Below, piece by piece: positions 21,518 through 34,053 of a DNA stretch of 64,000 nt (position 1 is its first letter; the number at the start of each line of letters is the position of its first letter). The notes beneath the pieces were generated by a model. It saw only the letters and a program-made list of their open reading frames with translations, had not been told where the DNA came from and searched no databases. The translations under genes and the position numbers were made by a program. Source of the DNA: Physcia stellaris (lineage: Eukaryota; Ascomycota; Lecanoromycetes; Caliciales; Physciaceae); contig JABSSW010000030.1 in assembly GCA_018902385.1 (NCBI GenBank), forward strand, positions 124,001-188,000, written 5' to 3'.

Positions 21518-22567
21518 TCGCGCTTTGTTTTTGATTCAATAAAAATCAATTTGTGCGAATCAAATGCATTATCAATATGCATTATTTTTTTTGATTTCGA
21601 TTTCTTGTTCGAAACATTATTCGAAACAATTTTATGCGAAGTTTCAAAAACGATCAAATCGATTTGAAAGTTTTTTTATTGAATCACAAATTTTTTTTTT
21701 GCGCGAATTTTTTTTTCAACATCATTTTCACGATTTTTATCTCGTGAATCTTTAGCTCGCTTATTCACGACTTTTTTTCGCGAACTATTATTGATTTGAA
21801 ATTGATCAATTCGTTTTTGAATCGTTAAAAATGCGACGATGTTTTCGTTCGCAACAATATCGTTAAATTTCGATATTTTTCGCGATTTTCGATGCACATC
21901 ATCAATATTTTTTTCGAAATTTTCAGCAAACGAATTGATTTTTTCATTTTTTTTGTTTTCGACATCATTCAAAAATTTCGTGATCACGATATTTAAAAAA
22001 TCATTTTTCAATTTTTAATCGTCAAATGCATTATTATCAAGCATTATTTCGATTCATTTTATCGATGATTTTTTCGAAATTTTCAGCAAACGAATTGATT
22101 TTTTCATTTTTTTTGTTTTTGACATCGTTCAGAAACATCGTGATCATTGTATTTAAAAAATCAATTATTAATTTTTAATCGTTGAATGCATTATTATTAA
22201 GCATTATTTTGATTCATGTCATCGATGTTTTTTTTTTGCTTTTTGTTCGTGTCATTCAGTTCAGATTTTAAACATTTTTTCAAAATCGAAAAATCGATAT
22301 CAATTTCGTTTTTCATGAATGTTTCATCGTTTTGCGAATTGAAATTTTCAATCTCGAAAATGTTTGAACTTTGAAAATGTTTTGATAAATTTGTCGTTGA
22401 AAAGAATTTTCGAACAAATTCTGTTGTTTTATCAATAATATATTCAGACAATAAAGTGAAAAATACAAATTTTCAAATTTCATAAAATTCATGTTTGTTT
22501 GCGTTACGAAATAATCTATCAAATAAATTATTAATAATAGATTAATTAGAATACTAAATGAAAATTG

Positions 22568-22600
<33 letters not shown>

Positions 22601-22860
22601 ACGTTTATACGATTCGAAAATTAAATTTTGCAATTATATGCGATTATGCGCAATCTAATTAATATTTTCGATGTTTTGATTGAATGCAAATAATTTATGC
22701 ATTATTTGTTTGCATTATCGATGATTATTGCAAATTTCATTTCAAATCGTCTATTATTAAATTTTGAAATCATAAAACGAAACATTTTTTTTATTGAACG
22801 ACGAAAAACATTTTTCATCGCAATTTCATTATTTTCGTTTTTTTATCGTTTTATTAAATT
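21518..22860 (-). other. decayed minus-strand exons between hAT remains and H3-like copy 3
   Basis: Open frames at 21,676-22,011 (basic, with VNKRAKDSRDKNREN) and 22,197-22,451 are flanked by box pairs at about 21,562, 22,026, 22,186 and 22,697. Two near-copies of a stretch (cagcaaacgaattgattttt) lie at about 21,925 and 22,086. A run of 31 A lies at 22,568-22,598. No known domain is seen. Confidence 0.4.
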
Positions 22861-25438
22861 TCAAATTTTCGAAACAGCATTTTTAGATTTTGCATTCATC
22901 GTTCGATTATAATATTTGATCATCATCGTTTTTTCAATCGTTTTTTGATTCAACATTGCTCGATCATATTTACAGATTCGACGTGTCAAACTGAAAATTC
23001 GCTTCATTTCTATCGATGAAACAGAACAAAACAAAATATTTTTCGTCATTCGAGTCAATCGAGAAAAATTCGAAACATTATCGTTTCAATATTGTCAATT
23101 AGAATTTTCTTTCATGATTGATATAAAGAAATAACGTTCGATTTCGTTTTGTGATTGTTTCGATTTTCGATTCGATCGCAAAATCGAATTAATAAAAAAA
23201 ATTTATTGTTTTGTTAAATTGAATTTCAATGCATTATTTTGATGCATTATTTTTATCGAACGATTGAAAAATAACGCGTTGAAAATCATCATATATTTTG
23301 TCATCATAATGATTTCGATAGTAATTCAAAAATCGTTTACGAACGTCGTTGATATACGCATTTTTTTTTTTTTTGTGATTTTTCGAAATTGTCATTTTCA
23401 TTTCAGATTTCATAAATCGATAGCTTGTTGATTGAATTAAAATATTAGCAAAATCGTATATCAATTCATCATTTTTTTTTGTTTTCGCATAATATTTGAA
23501 AAGTTTTTGAATGATTTTCGCACAAGCAATCAAAATTAATGATTTGTCGAAACATTGATTTTGTCGTATCGTGTCATTGAAATAATTCAGATGATCGTAT
23601 AAAAAATTGAAAATTTTAAATTCAGTTTGCACATTAGTGTTCGTGATTCGAGAAACAATCAATGTGATTTCGTAAAATGTTTTTAACATGTTTTCGAAAA
23701 ATAGAATTTGATTTCAATCATCATCAAATATTCGAATTTTGACAATTTTGACATCGTTGCGATTTTTTTGAATTCATTTATCAACGAATCGTCGAAATTG
23801 ATAAACACGTCGTATCATAAAATAACAAAAGTTTCAACGAATCTTGACATTTTGTTTCAATTTTCGAAAACGTTTAATTTTTGTTTTCTTTTGTAATTTC
23901 ACAAAGCGAATCTTTCGTTGCGAAAAAGAATTGATAACAATCGTCAAAACACGAATTTGATTATTTTGTTAACAAATGCATTATTTTTTTGCATTATCAA
24001 ATTGATTTATTTTTTTGACGACTTTTGACATTTTTGTATTTTGTTCGATGTCATCGATTTGATCATTTTTCAAATTTTGAATAACATCATCGCTAATAGT
24101 TTCGATTTCAATCGAGTTGATAAAGTTTTGTGCGATTAAATTGCACACATGAATTAAACAGTTCATGAAATTTTGATTCACATTTCAGTTAATGCTCATT
24201 TCAATCATCGTTAAATTCAATAATTGTTTGAAAATGCGATTATTGAATGCATTATCAATCGTGATCGTCATTAACTTTTTTGTTATTTCATAAAATTTTA
24301 GTATTGACAGCAAAAATTTAACATTTTTTTTCGTCATGACAAACATTTAACGAAACAAAGTCGATAAATTTTTCTTGATATTGAAAATTGATATTCATTC
24401 AATATATCATCACATCTAAATAAGCGATTTTTTGTTGATTGAATCAAACATCTAACGAAATAAAAATTCGATTAGCATTTTTCAATTGATTTCTCAATTG
24501 ATCACGAATCTTTTCATAATTTTTCGTTACAAGTTGATTTAATTTGATGCGATGTGATAGTTTCAAATGAATCGATTCATTTTCAGATATATTCGAAAAT
24601 GTTCGTTTTCGATCGTTCGATAAGAAAAATCACAAGCAATAAAGATTTTGATTAAATGCTTTTCAAAAAATTTCTCGTCGAATGTTGCACGAAAATCGAA
24701 TTTGTTTTTTTTTTTCTAGTAAAAGTAAATAAATGCATTATCAACATGCATTTTCAACAAATTTACATTGACATTCTCGAAAAACTCGATTATTTTTGAA
24801 AATCAAAGCGACATTGTTCGATTTTTTTTTTTCAACTTTAAGACGATGTTTTGCGCTTTTCAAATGTTTGTTCATGACGTTGATGTCGTCATTTGCGCTT
24901 GACGAATGTTGTTGAATTTTATGACATGTTTTACAAGCAATCATTGATGTTTCGTCAAACATTTTCGTTATTTGAAGCAAATTCTTGTCAGCATGAAACA
25001 GTTTTATCTTTTTTGTTCGATCAATGTGAATTATTGTACTTTGTTTGAATTTTGTTCAAAATACTTTCATCAAAATTGATTTGTTTTCATCACTTTAAAA
25101 AAGCATTCGAACTTTTCTTTTTCAGAATACATATTTTTATTGCTATGAAAACTAAAATCAGAATGCTTTGTTCGAAATTCTTTCGTCAATTTGATTATTT
25201 GATTTTGACGATTATCAAAAGTTGAAATTATCGATGTCTGAAATTTGTGATGACTATCAAAGACTGAAATGATTGATTGTTGAGAATTGTCAATTGACAT
25301 ATCGTCATCGTCGTTCATGATGAACGAGCTTTTTAAATTTTGAATTGAAGACGAAAAGAAATTCGAAAACAATTCGAAACTCGACATTTTATTTGACATT
25401 TGAATAGATGATAAAGATAATGCAAAATGATAATGCAA
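22861..25438 (-). mobile_element. hAT-family DNA transposon remains
   Basis: Minus-strand frames, in gene order, are as follows. At 24,980-24,741 there is a BED-type zinc finger with ACKTCHK and HLKSAKH. At 24,181-23,981 CLIHVCNLIAQNFI fits the hAT C.AH..NL..Q motif. At 23,689-23,234 FYEITLIVSRITNTNV and YAKTKKNDELIYDFANIL fit the RNase-H-fold half. At 23,058-22,861 SSIEMKRIFSLTRRI and AMLNQKTIEKTMMIKYYN match the hAT dimerisation domain. Box pairs separate most of these parts. I could not place short TIRs or an 8-bp target repeat. The gene is decayed by C-to-T change across all parts. Confidence 0.7.
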
Positions 25439-28400
25439 TTTGAAACATTAATTGTATATAGCACGAAATCAAATTTCAAAATAATGCACAAAAATAATGC
25501 AAATATGATAATTGCAATTGTTCGATGAAGATCTTGAATCAAAAAGTAGTATAATTCAAAAAGTAGTAAATTGTCGAGAAGAATTGATAATAATCTCGAA
25601 TACAAGATAATACTATGATTATCACGTTTGATTTATATGAAATAATGCAAAAAAAAAATTCGAAAGCTTTGAAAAAAAGCATCTATAATTAGTATCAAAA
25701 ATATCGCGAGATAATGTAATACGTCATGAAATTAAAGTTCTTGACGAGTCAAATCAAATTCGACATCGAAATTTGAAATTTGATTCAAGCTCAAATCAAG
25801 TCTTGACATTCTGACTTGAAATTTGACTCAAGTTCAAATTTTCTAGCGTGTCAAAAGCTTGAACTTGACTCAAATTCAAGCTCAAGTCGAGACTTTCGAC
25901 TTGCAAATCGAATCAAGTCGACGCATTCGAGTTTGAAACTTGACTCGACGATCAGTTTAATCGTTGATTTGAAAAATCATTATCGTCGTGATTTTCGCAT
26001 CGAATTTCATTTTTTTCGCAATTTTTAATCAGTTTGCGTTAAAAATTTGAAAAAACATTTTCGTGAATGATTCAAAAAAAGCATGATTTGATAATTCGTT
26101 TGTTTTGTTGCTTTCAATATCGAAAATTTGATTTCGTACAATTCACAACTTTCGATATGATGATTGACAATTGATTGTTGACAACGAAATTTGAATTCGA
26201 ATTCTTATTTATTTTTTATTTTTTTTGCTTTTTATATTGAAATCGATGAGTTGTTTCGAAAAAAAGTGATTAGTCGCGAGAGACGTCGAATGAACTTTTT
26301 CATTGATGAAATAATCGCGATCGCATTGAATACATCAAATTTCGAAATTTTTTCGATTTTTGTATTTCATTTCACATTCACATATTCAACGTTTCGTTAA
26401 ATCAGACAGCAATTTCTGAAAATGTTTCTGATACGATTCAATTCTTCATGCATCGTAAATTCTAGACAGTAAACAACACAGAATTGATGATATGAAATCG
26501 TGATGTTCGATTTGAATGTCGCGATATTTGCATGATTGTTCGAGTCAATTATATCGTCAAAGAAATCATATTTGCAATGTGCGTTCGACGTCGAACGCGT
26601 CATGATATCGAATTGTTTTCGAGTCGATTGTATCATCAAAAAAATTGCATTGTCGTGTTATTGATCGTCAAATATTTTTTCGATGTACGATTTGTTCGAA
26701 ACTTGATCACTCATTCGTGATTATGAAATGACGTCGTGATGTTGACATGATTATTCAAATCAATTGTTTTATCAATTGAATTGCATTTACAAAAAACGTG
26801 AACGTTACAAAACGTTTGAACGCGTCGTGATATTGTATAACAATTTCAATCAATTGTATCATCAAAAAAATTGCATATGTCGTGTTGTTGACTTTCAAAT
26901 TCGTTTTCGCTGTTCGATTTGTCGTGATTTGATCATTCATTCGTGATTATTTTTTTATCAATGTCGATGTCTTATAAACTGATACGTGAATTTTATTAGC
27001 GAAATTTTATTTTTTTTTTTAATTTGAACTTTTTCGACAACGAGACGACTTTTTGAATACAACTATACGATAAATTCATTTCTTGAGTATTTTGAGCGAT
27101 TGAAAGATTTTCATTTTTGATGTTTCGTTTACATCTCATTGACTTTATTGATTCTAAATTTCAAGCTATGCACGTTTAAAAGCATCGTGATTTTTCGTGC
27201 ATTGATTTGCAAATTTGATTTATTTTTGAACATGTTTTGCAAACAAATTGTCGTCATAAAAACAAATAACGTTTTTGAAATTTTTGCGATCATCATATGA
27301 TGAATACACAGTTCATGTTTTATTTTCTGATAATTTGTTATGAGATTCACGTAAAGTTAATTCATTTCAATTTCGTTGAACGAAAACGATAATTTATCGT
27401 GTAATTTGTAACGAAATGTTTGTTTGCAAATTTTCGATTCATATTCGCATGTTTAAATTTTGTCAAAATGTTTTGCAACGACATTATATTTTGCAATTTT
27501 TGATTTGTTCGCATGTTTTGTAACATATTTATTCTTGTTCACATGTTCAAATTTTGCATGTTAAAATATGACGAAATGTCGTTGACGCATGTTTCGTTTT
27601 TTGATTTTTTTCGTATGTTTCAATTCGAACGAGATGTTTTGTCAATTGATTCATATTTCGTTTTCGACTTGTTGCAATACATATGAGAAAATATATTTAA
27701 ATTTTGACGAGATGTTTTGACAAGCGATTTATATTTCGTAATTTTTGATTTTTGTTCACATGTTCAAATTTTGAATCGTGTTTGCATGCTAAAATCGTGT
27801 TCGATGTTCGATGAATTATTTCGTTTGTTTGATTCGATCGACATATGTTTTGAAATGTTTTTATCAAAATATTCGTTCAAATACGTTTTATATCGTTCGA
27901 TCAAAAGTTGTTTCGCACGAACGACGTTTTTTTTATAAAATTCGACGAAACGTACAAGCAATTTTTGTGTCATAATATTTCGTTTTCGTCGTGTCAATGT
28001 CGACGTGACATATCAGAAATAATTAATTTTTGTTTCATTTGAATCGCACGAAATTTGCGCAATGAACGTATCAATTCGACGAAAACGTCAATGATTTTAT
28101 CGTCGTCATTGTTTGACAATGAACGAATTCAAACATTGAAAATCGTCGTTATTGTTTATTTTATTTCAAATTTTTGAATATGTTTTTGCTCAATCATTTC
28201 ATGAATCAGATTCGAAAATTCGCGCATTATCAATATTATTCATCGACGATCACGTTTGATGCACAATCGAAAACAAAAACGAAATCATTCGAACACGAAA
28301 TTTTTTTTTTATTGAAAATTTTTCGAAAAACGTAATTTTCAAAAAGAACGAAATCATTCGAACACGAAATATTTTTTCGTTGATAAAAGTTCGATTCGCA

Positions 28401-29397
28401 ATTTTTTTTTTAATTTCGAAATTCATTCGAACACGAAATATTTGCTTTTCGTTTGATTTGAAACTCATTCGAACACGAAATATTTGTTTTTCGTTTTGAT
28501 TTTTGCATTTCTGTTTGATCGCATCGAAATGATTTGAAAAATCATTATCGTCGTGATTTTCGCATCTATTTTTCTTTCAGTGATTTTTTGATCGTATCGT
28601 TTGAACAAATCGTTCGCATCGCAGAATTGTTGTTGTCGAAACGAAATGATTGAAATTTCGATGATATTATGATCAAAACTTTTTGTGAACTTGTTGCATT
28701 GCAAAAATCATTTTGAAAAGAAAATTTATTGCGTTGTTTTGAACGTCGATTTTCACGTGAACGATTTAATCGAATCGAATTTTATGTGAAATTTTGCTTA
28801 TTTTTTAGCAAAAAATCAAAAAATCAAATTTATTGAAATTTTTGATATGCGTCAAACATCTTGTATAGCAATTCATTTTGTTGCATTTGCACATTCGTCG
28901 AAAAAAACGACGAAATTTTTTGTTTTTACGTTTGCACATTTTGAGAAAAGACAAATTGTTCATGAAATGAATAATTTTTGAATAAAAATGAAAAAAACGA
29001 AATGTTTGATGAGATTATTTTTCAAATACGTTTGAATAAATTTTCATTATTGTTAATCACTTTTCGATAAGAAATAAATAGATAAAATTATGAAATAAAT
29101 TTTTGTTCGATTGCAAATTTTGTTGCATGTTCGTGATTCATTGCGAACTCGTCAAACATATCGCATGTTCGTCAAATTTGTTGCGTGTTCATTGAGCGAA
29201 TTGTATGTTCGTCAAATTCAAAATACGTCAATTCGTGATCGAATGATTCGCATTTTTTTTGTCGATGTTTATGTTTTCGATTTTCGATAAAATTTAATTT
29301 ATACGAATTCATTGTTCAAAATGCGTTTCATGCGAAATCGTATTCTCGTTATGAAATATTCGTACGAATACATCAAAAATTTTATTTTGATTAGAAA
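25439..29397. other. decayed AT-rich DNA with local tandem repeats
   Basis: Contents seen: box pairs at about 25,417 and 25,484, and a MITE-like stretch rich in gactcaa/ttgagtc at about 25,730-25,963 that shares its right end (gactcgacgatcagttta) with the MITE at 38,928. A tandem repeat of about 215 bp covers 26,529-26,955 (two units sharing attcgtgattat). Periodic gttcacatgttcaaatttt motifs lie at 27,430-27,790. The 17-mer tcattcgaacacgaaat occurs four times at 28,289-28,485. No gene is recognised. Confidence 0.4.
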
Positions 29398-29427
29398 TGT
29401 GAAATGTCATGCATTGATATAATATTA

Positions 29428-32232
29428 AAAAATCACTATTCGGAGAATACATTTTACTATTTGGAGAATAGAATTAGAGTTGTTTTTCGGGAGCTATCAA
29501 GGGCTCGAGATAAGAATCGATTTTTGATGTGTTTCGCATCAAATTTTCATTTTGATTTCGAAAATCAAGTAACATATTTATTCGCATGTTAATTACACGT
29601 TTTCTGTTCATATTGCAAGCATAGCATGTTTCAGAAATCACGTTTTTTGATTTTTTGAAAGCATATCATGTTTTCTTTTCGAGTCTAACGTCATATCATT
29701 TAATTTTTGCTTTTTATTCACTTTTTTGCTCGTTTCGTGATCTCGTCACGATTTTTTTCTATCTGACTTTCTTCTACGTGTGATCGTTTTTTTACAGTTG
29801 ATGTCGAAAAGATGAAATCGAACTGAATTTGCTGTGAAATAAGTCATTGACTGTACATTTGACTTGAACGAAATGTTTGCGACGAAAAAAAAAGTCATAA
29901 TAAAAAATTGAAAAAAACTGAGTCATCGAAGACTCGAAGTAAATAATAGAAAATCGAATAAAAACTGAAAAAATCCGAATAGAAAGAGTAGATTGACTGA
30001 CAAACATCTGTATATTTTTCACGTTGTTCTCGACGATGAGATCAATGATTTCGATCTCGACGTATTCGAATGCTGAAAAATTACGACGTGTGATGTTTTC
30101 GAAAACCTGTTGACGTTCTGTCGCATAATCACGTTTTTTTCTTGTTGTTTTATTTTTTTTTTTTGTTGTTTTGTTTCGAGAATCTCGCGAGCGATTTTCT
30201 GAATTTTGAGATCGTTTTTTTGCTTTCATCATTCGAGAATTCTGAATTTGAAGTAGAAAATTCGAATCAAACGTTTTCTCGTCAATAATCTCATCGACGT
30301 TTAGAAATTCGTCGAACTCGCGATAATGACGAATAGATTTTTTGAAACGTCAATGAGAATGTACGTCAAATAGTTTCAATATTTTTTCGCTGATCGCATT
30401 TGCAAAGCGCTTCTCGATGATGTGAACACAAAATAAATTCATTGTATTGTTGAATGATTTCGTGCAAACAAATAAATTTTTGTTGTTGTTTTGCGCATTT
30501 AACAGTTTTTTGTAGTGTTTGTCGATTTCTTTCAGAGCAAACGAGATCACATACGTTTTCAGATTTCGATACAGAGATTTTTTGAGTTCGCTAGAAAGTC
30601 GTTGTTTGATTTCATCGAAAAGTATACGATAATTGACTCGTTGAGTATCACACAGAAAGTTTGATTTTTGAATCATCATGCGAACATCATCGATGAAATT
30701 TTCTAATTGAGATTTGAATCATGATGTGCTTCTTCGCATTTTGAGTTCGAGATATTGTTGAAATGCATGTAAGCGTCGATTCAGATTTTGTTTCATTTGC
30801 GTTTTTTCGACATAATCTCGTTGTTCAGATATTCGCAAATGATCGATTCAATGAAGTTGTATTTATTTTGAAGCAATTGTTATTGTAAGTTCAACTCATT
30901 TTCGATTTTCGCATCAAGAATTTTGTGTCAATTTTTTTTGATGTTCTTTTTTTTTCATCATAAAAGATTATTCATTTTTTCGCGATAACGAAGTGTTTTT
31001 TGCAGTTGTTGAGTACGTTGTTGTTCATATGTCAAACGCATAGAATGTGTATCGCATTCGACGATATTTCGATTCTGATTGTTGAAAAAATATTCGACTC
31101 ATCGTCTGAAAGTCATACATCAGAAAGAAAAATGTCGAAATGTTTGTAAAGCTCTTTAATCGTTCTGATAAATCATTGATAATTTTTCAGTTTTTTTTTT
31201 TTCATCAAGCACATGTCTGAATAGAAAAAAATGTTCAAACAAATCATTTTTTTCAAAACACACAACGACATTCTGTAGCGATTGATTTTGTATGTACAAT
31301 TCAGCAACAAGATTTCGTCATTGATTCGAAGCATTTTCATCGATGCTCTGTTGATTCAGAAGAGATGTTGCATTTCGTCAATGACGAGATTTTTGTTGAT
31401 TCGTACGAATCATTGAGTTTGATCTGCATGAAGCGTTACGTTCAATGTCTGAATCGCTGTCATATTTTTTAATTTCTTTTCACGAATTCGACTCAGAACG
31501 TTGTACACATTTTTCGAGTCAATGATCGAATTATTGAGATCTTTTTCATCGTATTTGTTTCGAATGAAAAAGAGTATTTGTTTCGAAGTTGCGTCGTCGA
31601 AATGTTGCTGTTTGATATTTGCACGTACAACAGAATTCATGAAATATTGACGTATTTTTGCGTGAGAGCTCTCGTCGTCGCTTTCGTGAGTGTGATTCGA
31701 ATCGACAATTTTCTTCAGTATTCATTTATCGATTTCGTTGAGTACATCAACGACTTTGAAAAAACAATCAATGCGTTTGAAAACGACATTGCGTTTGTCA
31801 ATACTCGTGTTCGCAAACTTTTTTTTTCGCGTACAATTTATGTAGATTTTGTTCTTTAATTTTGTTTTGCTTCTTTTTGTTTCTGTAATATTGACAGCAT
31901 ATTTTTGACGTTTGATGAAAGCGTTGAGATTTTCGAAAAGATTTTCACTGCTGTCATACTCATTTTTCAATGAAGAAGATTGCATGAGCTCGTCAATGCT
32001 TTCGAACTTTTCAAAAACAAAGAAATCGTCAAGCATATCATGTTGATCATCATCGTGTTTCATTTCGATTTGCGCAATGATTTGATGAAAATGTAATGAT
32101 TTAATTGCAAAACATGAAAAATGATGTTGATTGAAAAAAATCGCGTTGTTTCTCGACGTTGCAAATTCGAAATTCGACAATTTTAACTTTATTTTTCAAA
32201 TAGTAAAATGTATTTTTCGAATAGTGATTTTC
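29428..32232 (-). mobile_element. Mutator-like element (MULE), decayed
   Basis: The TIRs start AAAATCACTATTCG and match over about 42 bp (29,428-29,470 and 32,190-32,232). The 8-bp target repeat TAATATTA flanks it at 29,420-29,427 and 32,233-32,240. A paralogous uninterrupted site at about 38,010-38,050 confirms the insertion point. On the minus strand, 32,180-31,722 has an FAR1-like N-terminus (YINCTRKKKFANTS, then FKRIDCFFKVVDVLNEID). 31,640-31,410 has a segment with NVYNVLSRIREKKLKNMT, and 30,679-30,350 has the SWIM-like C-terminus (VCTKSFNNTMNLFCVHIIEK, then KLFDVHSH). These fit fungal MULE transposases of the Hop type. The coding parts are decayed. Confidence 0.75.
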
Positions 32233-32410
32233 TAATATTAATACATAATTACACGAAAATATCGAAATGAAAAGCAAATACATGAAAATTTGCAAAAACA
32301 TATGTAAAAAATTTGATTATAAACGAATTTCGACTCTGTCATTCGATGTGATAAAATAAAAATGTTAATTTTGTCAAATGTTGAATTCGATGCACGTTCG
32401 TCACATTATT
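32233..32410. repeat. repeat R2, right part of copy 1
   Basis: Near-identical to 38,033-38,205 (about 97 % by eye) from attaatacataattacacg to gaattcgatgcacg. The left part (gaaatgtcatgcattgatat) is at 29,401-29,420, on the other side of the MULE. Confidence 0.75.
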
Positions 32411-34050
32411 TTTCGTTTTTTTTCAATTTCGTTTCGAAACGATAAATTGATTTTTTTCTTTTTATCGATGAACGTTTCATGCGATTTCGATGATTTGTTG
32501 AATGACGTTCAAACGAACGAACGTTGAAACAAAAAAATCAACAAAAATGCGAAAACAACGAAAAAATCAACGATCATTAATAAACAATTGAAAATTTTGT
32601 TGAAAATTTTGTTGATAAATCTGTATGCATTTCGAATTTCAAACATTTTGTTGCTTTGCATCTTGTTATTTTTTCATAATTCAATAAAATCGAACAACAA
32701 TTTTTGAAAATGTTTTTGACACGATTCAATTTTTCATGCGTCGTAAATTTTGACTGTAAATAATACAAAAACGATAAAATAAAAATTTGAAAAAAAAACT
32801 ATTAAAAATCAACGAAAAAATGAATATGTAACGAATTTGAAATTGACGTGATGTTTTTTGATTGATTACAAATATCAAAAACATTTCAATTTCGTTTCGA
32901 AACGATTAATTCATTGTTTTTTTTTTTTTCATCGATCGACAAAATACGTGATTTTGATGACTTGTTCGTAAATGTTTAAAATTCATAACGAACGCGACAA
33001 TCGTGAAAACGTGCAAAAATTTGAAATGAAATCGACGAAAACGACGAAAACGACGAAAACAACGAAAACGACGAAAAAGATTGAAAAAATTGAAAAAACT
33101 TTTGCATGTTTATGTGACTAAAAAGTTCACTTTTTGAATCGTAACGAAAAAATTATTAAAACATGAAATAAACGAAAATATCACGTCATTTCGTATGATG
33201 AAAAAACGTTTTTTTTTGCAAATTTTTGAGCATGCATGCGATGTTCATTAATGATTAATACAAATACAAAATAAAAAAAATGAAAACGTTTTCGAATTTC
33301 AATTCGAAATTTGATTGCGAAACATGAATCATGATATTTGCGAATAAATGATATGATAAATCATTTGAAAATATTTGAAATTCAAAAATTTTAAAACAAA
33401 TGATCGAAACGAGAAAATTTTTCAACGTTTTGAATTTTTGATCAATGTAACGAATCGTTTCTATCAAATTTTCGATGTGAATAGAAATATTTGTATTCGA
33501 TGTCGAATGCAAATTTATGCGAAATATTTGAAATCGAAATCATTGCAATTGATAAAAAAATTGATTTGCAATCAATTCGTTGAAAATGCAAACGATAACG
33601 TAAATGATAAAATAAACAATTGCAATATCAAATCGATTATACGATGAAACGAACAATTTCGTCATGTTGATAAAATCAACGCAACAACGATTAACGCATC
33701 GATATTTACGCACATGCGATAATTGATGTGTACATTGCATTCAACAAAACATGAATGTAATGAATTTTTTGAAAAATGATCAATTCATACAATCTTTTAC
33801 GAATAGTTTCGACGATCATTAGTAAACAAACAACTCGTTAACATTTTTGAATTCAAAATTTTAAATCGATTATATCATGAAACAAGCAATTTCATTGTAT
33901 TAGCAGAATTCGCGTAACAACGATTAACGCATCGATATTTGAACGCATACGATAATCGATGTGTACAATCTATTCAGTAAAACGTGTATGCAATAAATTT
34001 TTTTGAAAATGTTTCGTGATTGAATATTCGAACAATTTATTTCTCGTTTT
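32411..34050. repeat. decayed DNA with dispersed and tandem repeats
   Basis: A unit beginning caatttcgtttcgaaacga recurs at about 32,427, 32,886 and 34,055. A tandem pair of about 235 bp with acgattaacgcatcgatatt covers 33,640-33,790 and 33,865-34,015. A frame at 32,577-32,768 (minus, HEKLNRVKNIFKNCC) is related to one at 26,397-26,639 (HEELNRIRNIFRNCC), so both derive from the same older repeat. No domain is known to me. Confidence 0.4.
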
Positions 34051-34053
34051 TTT

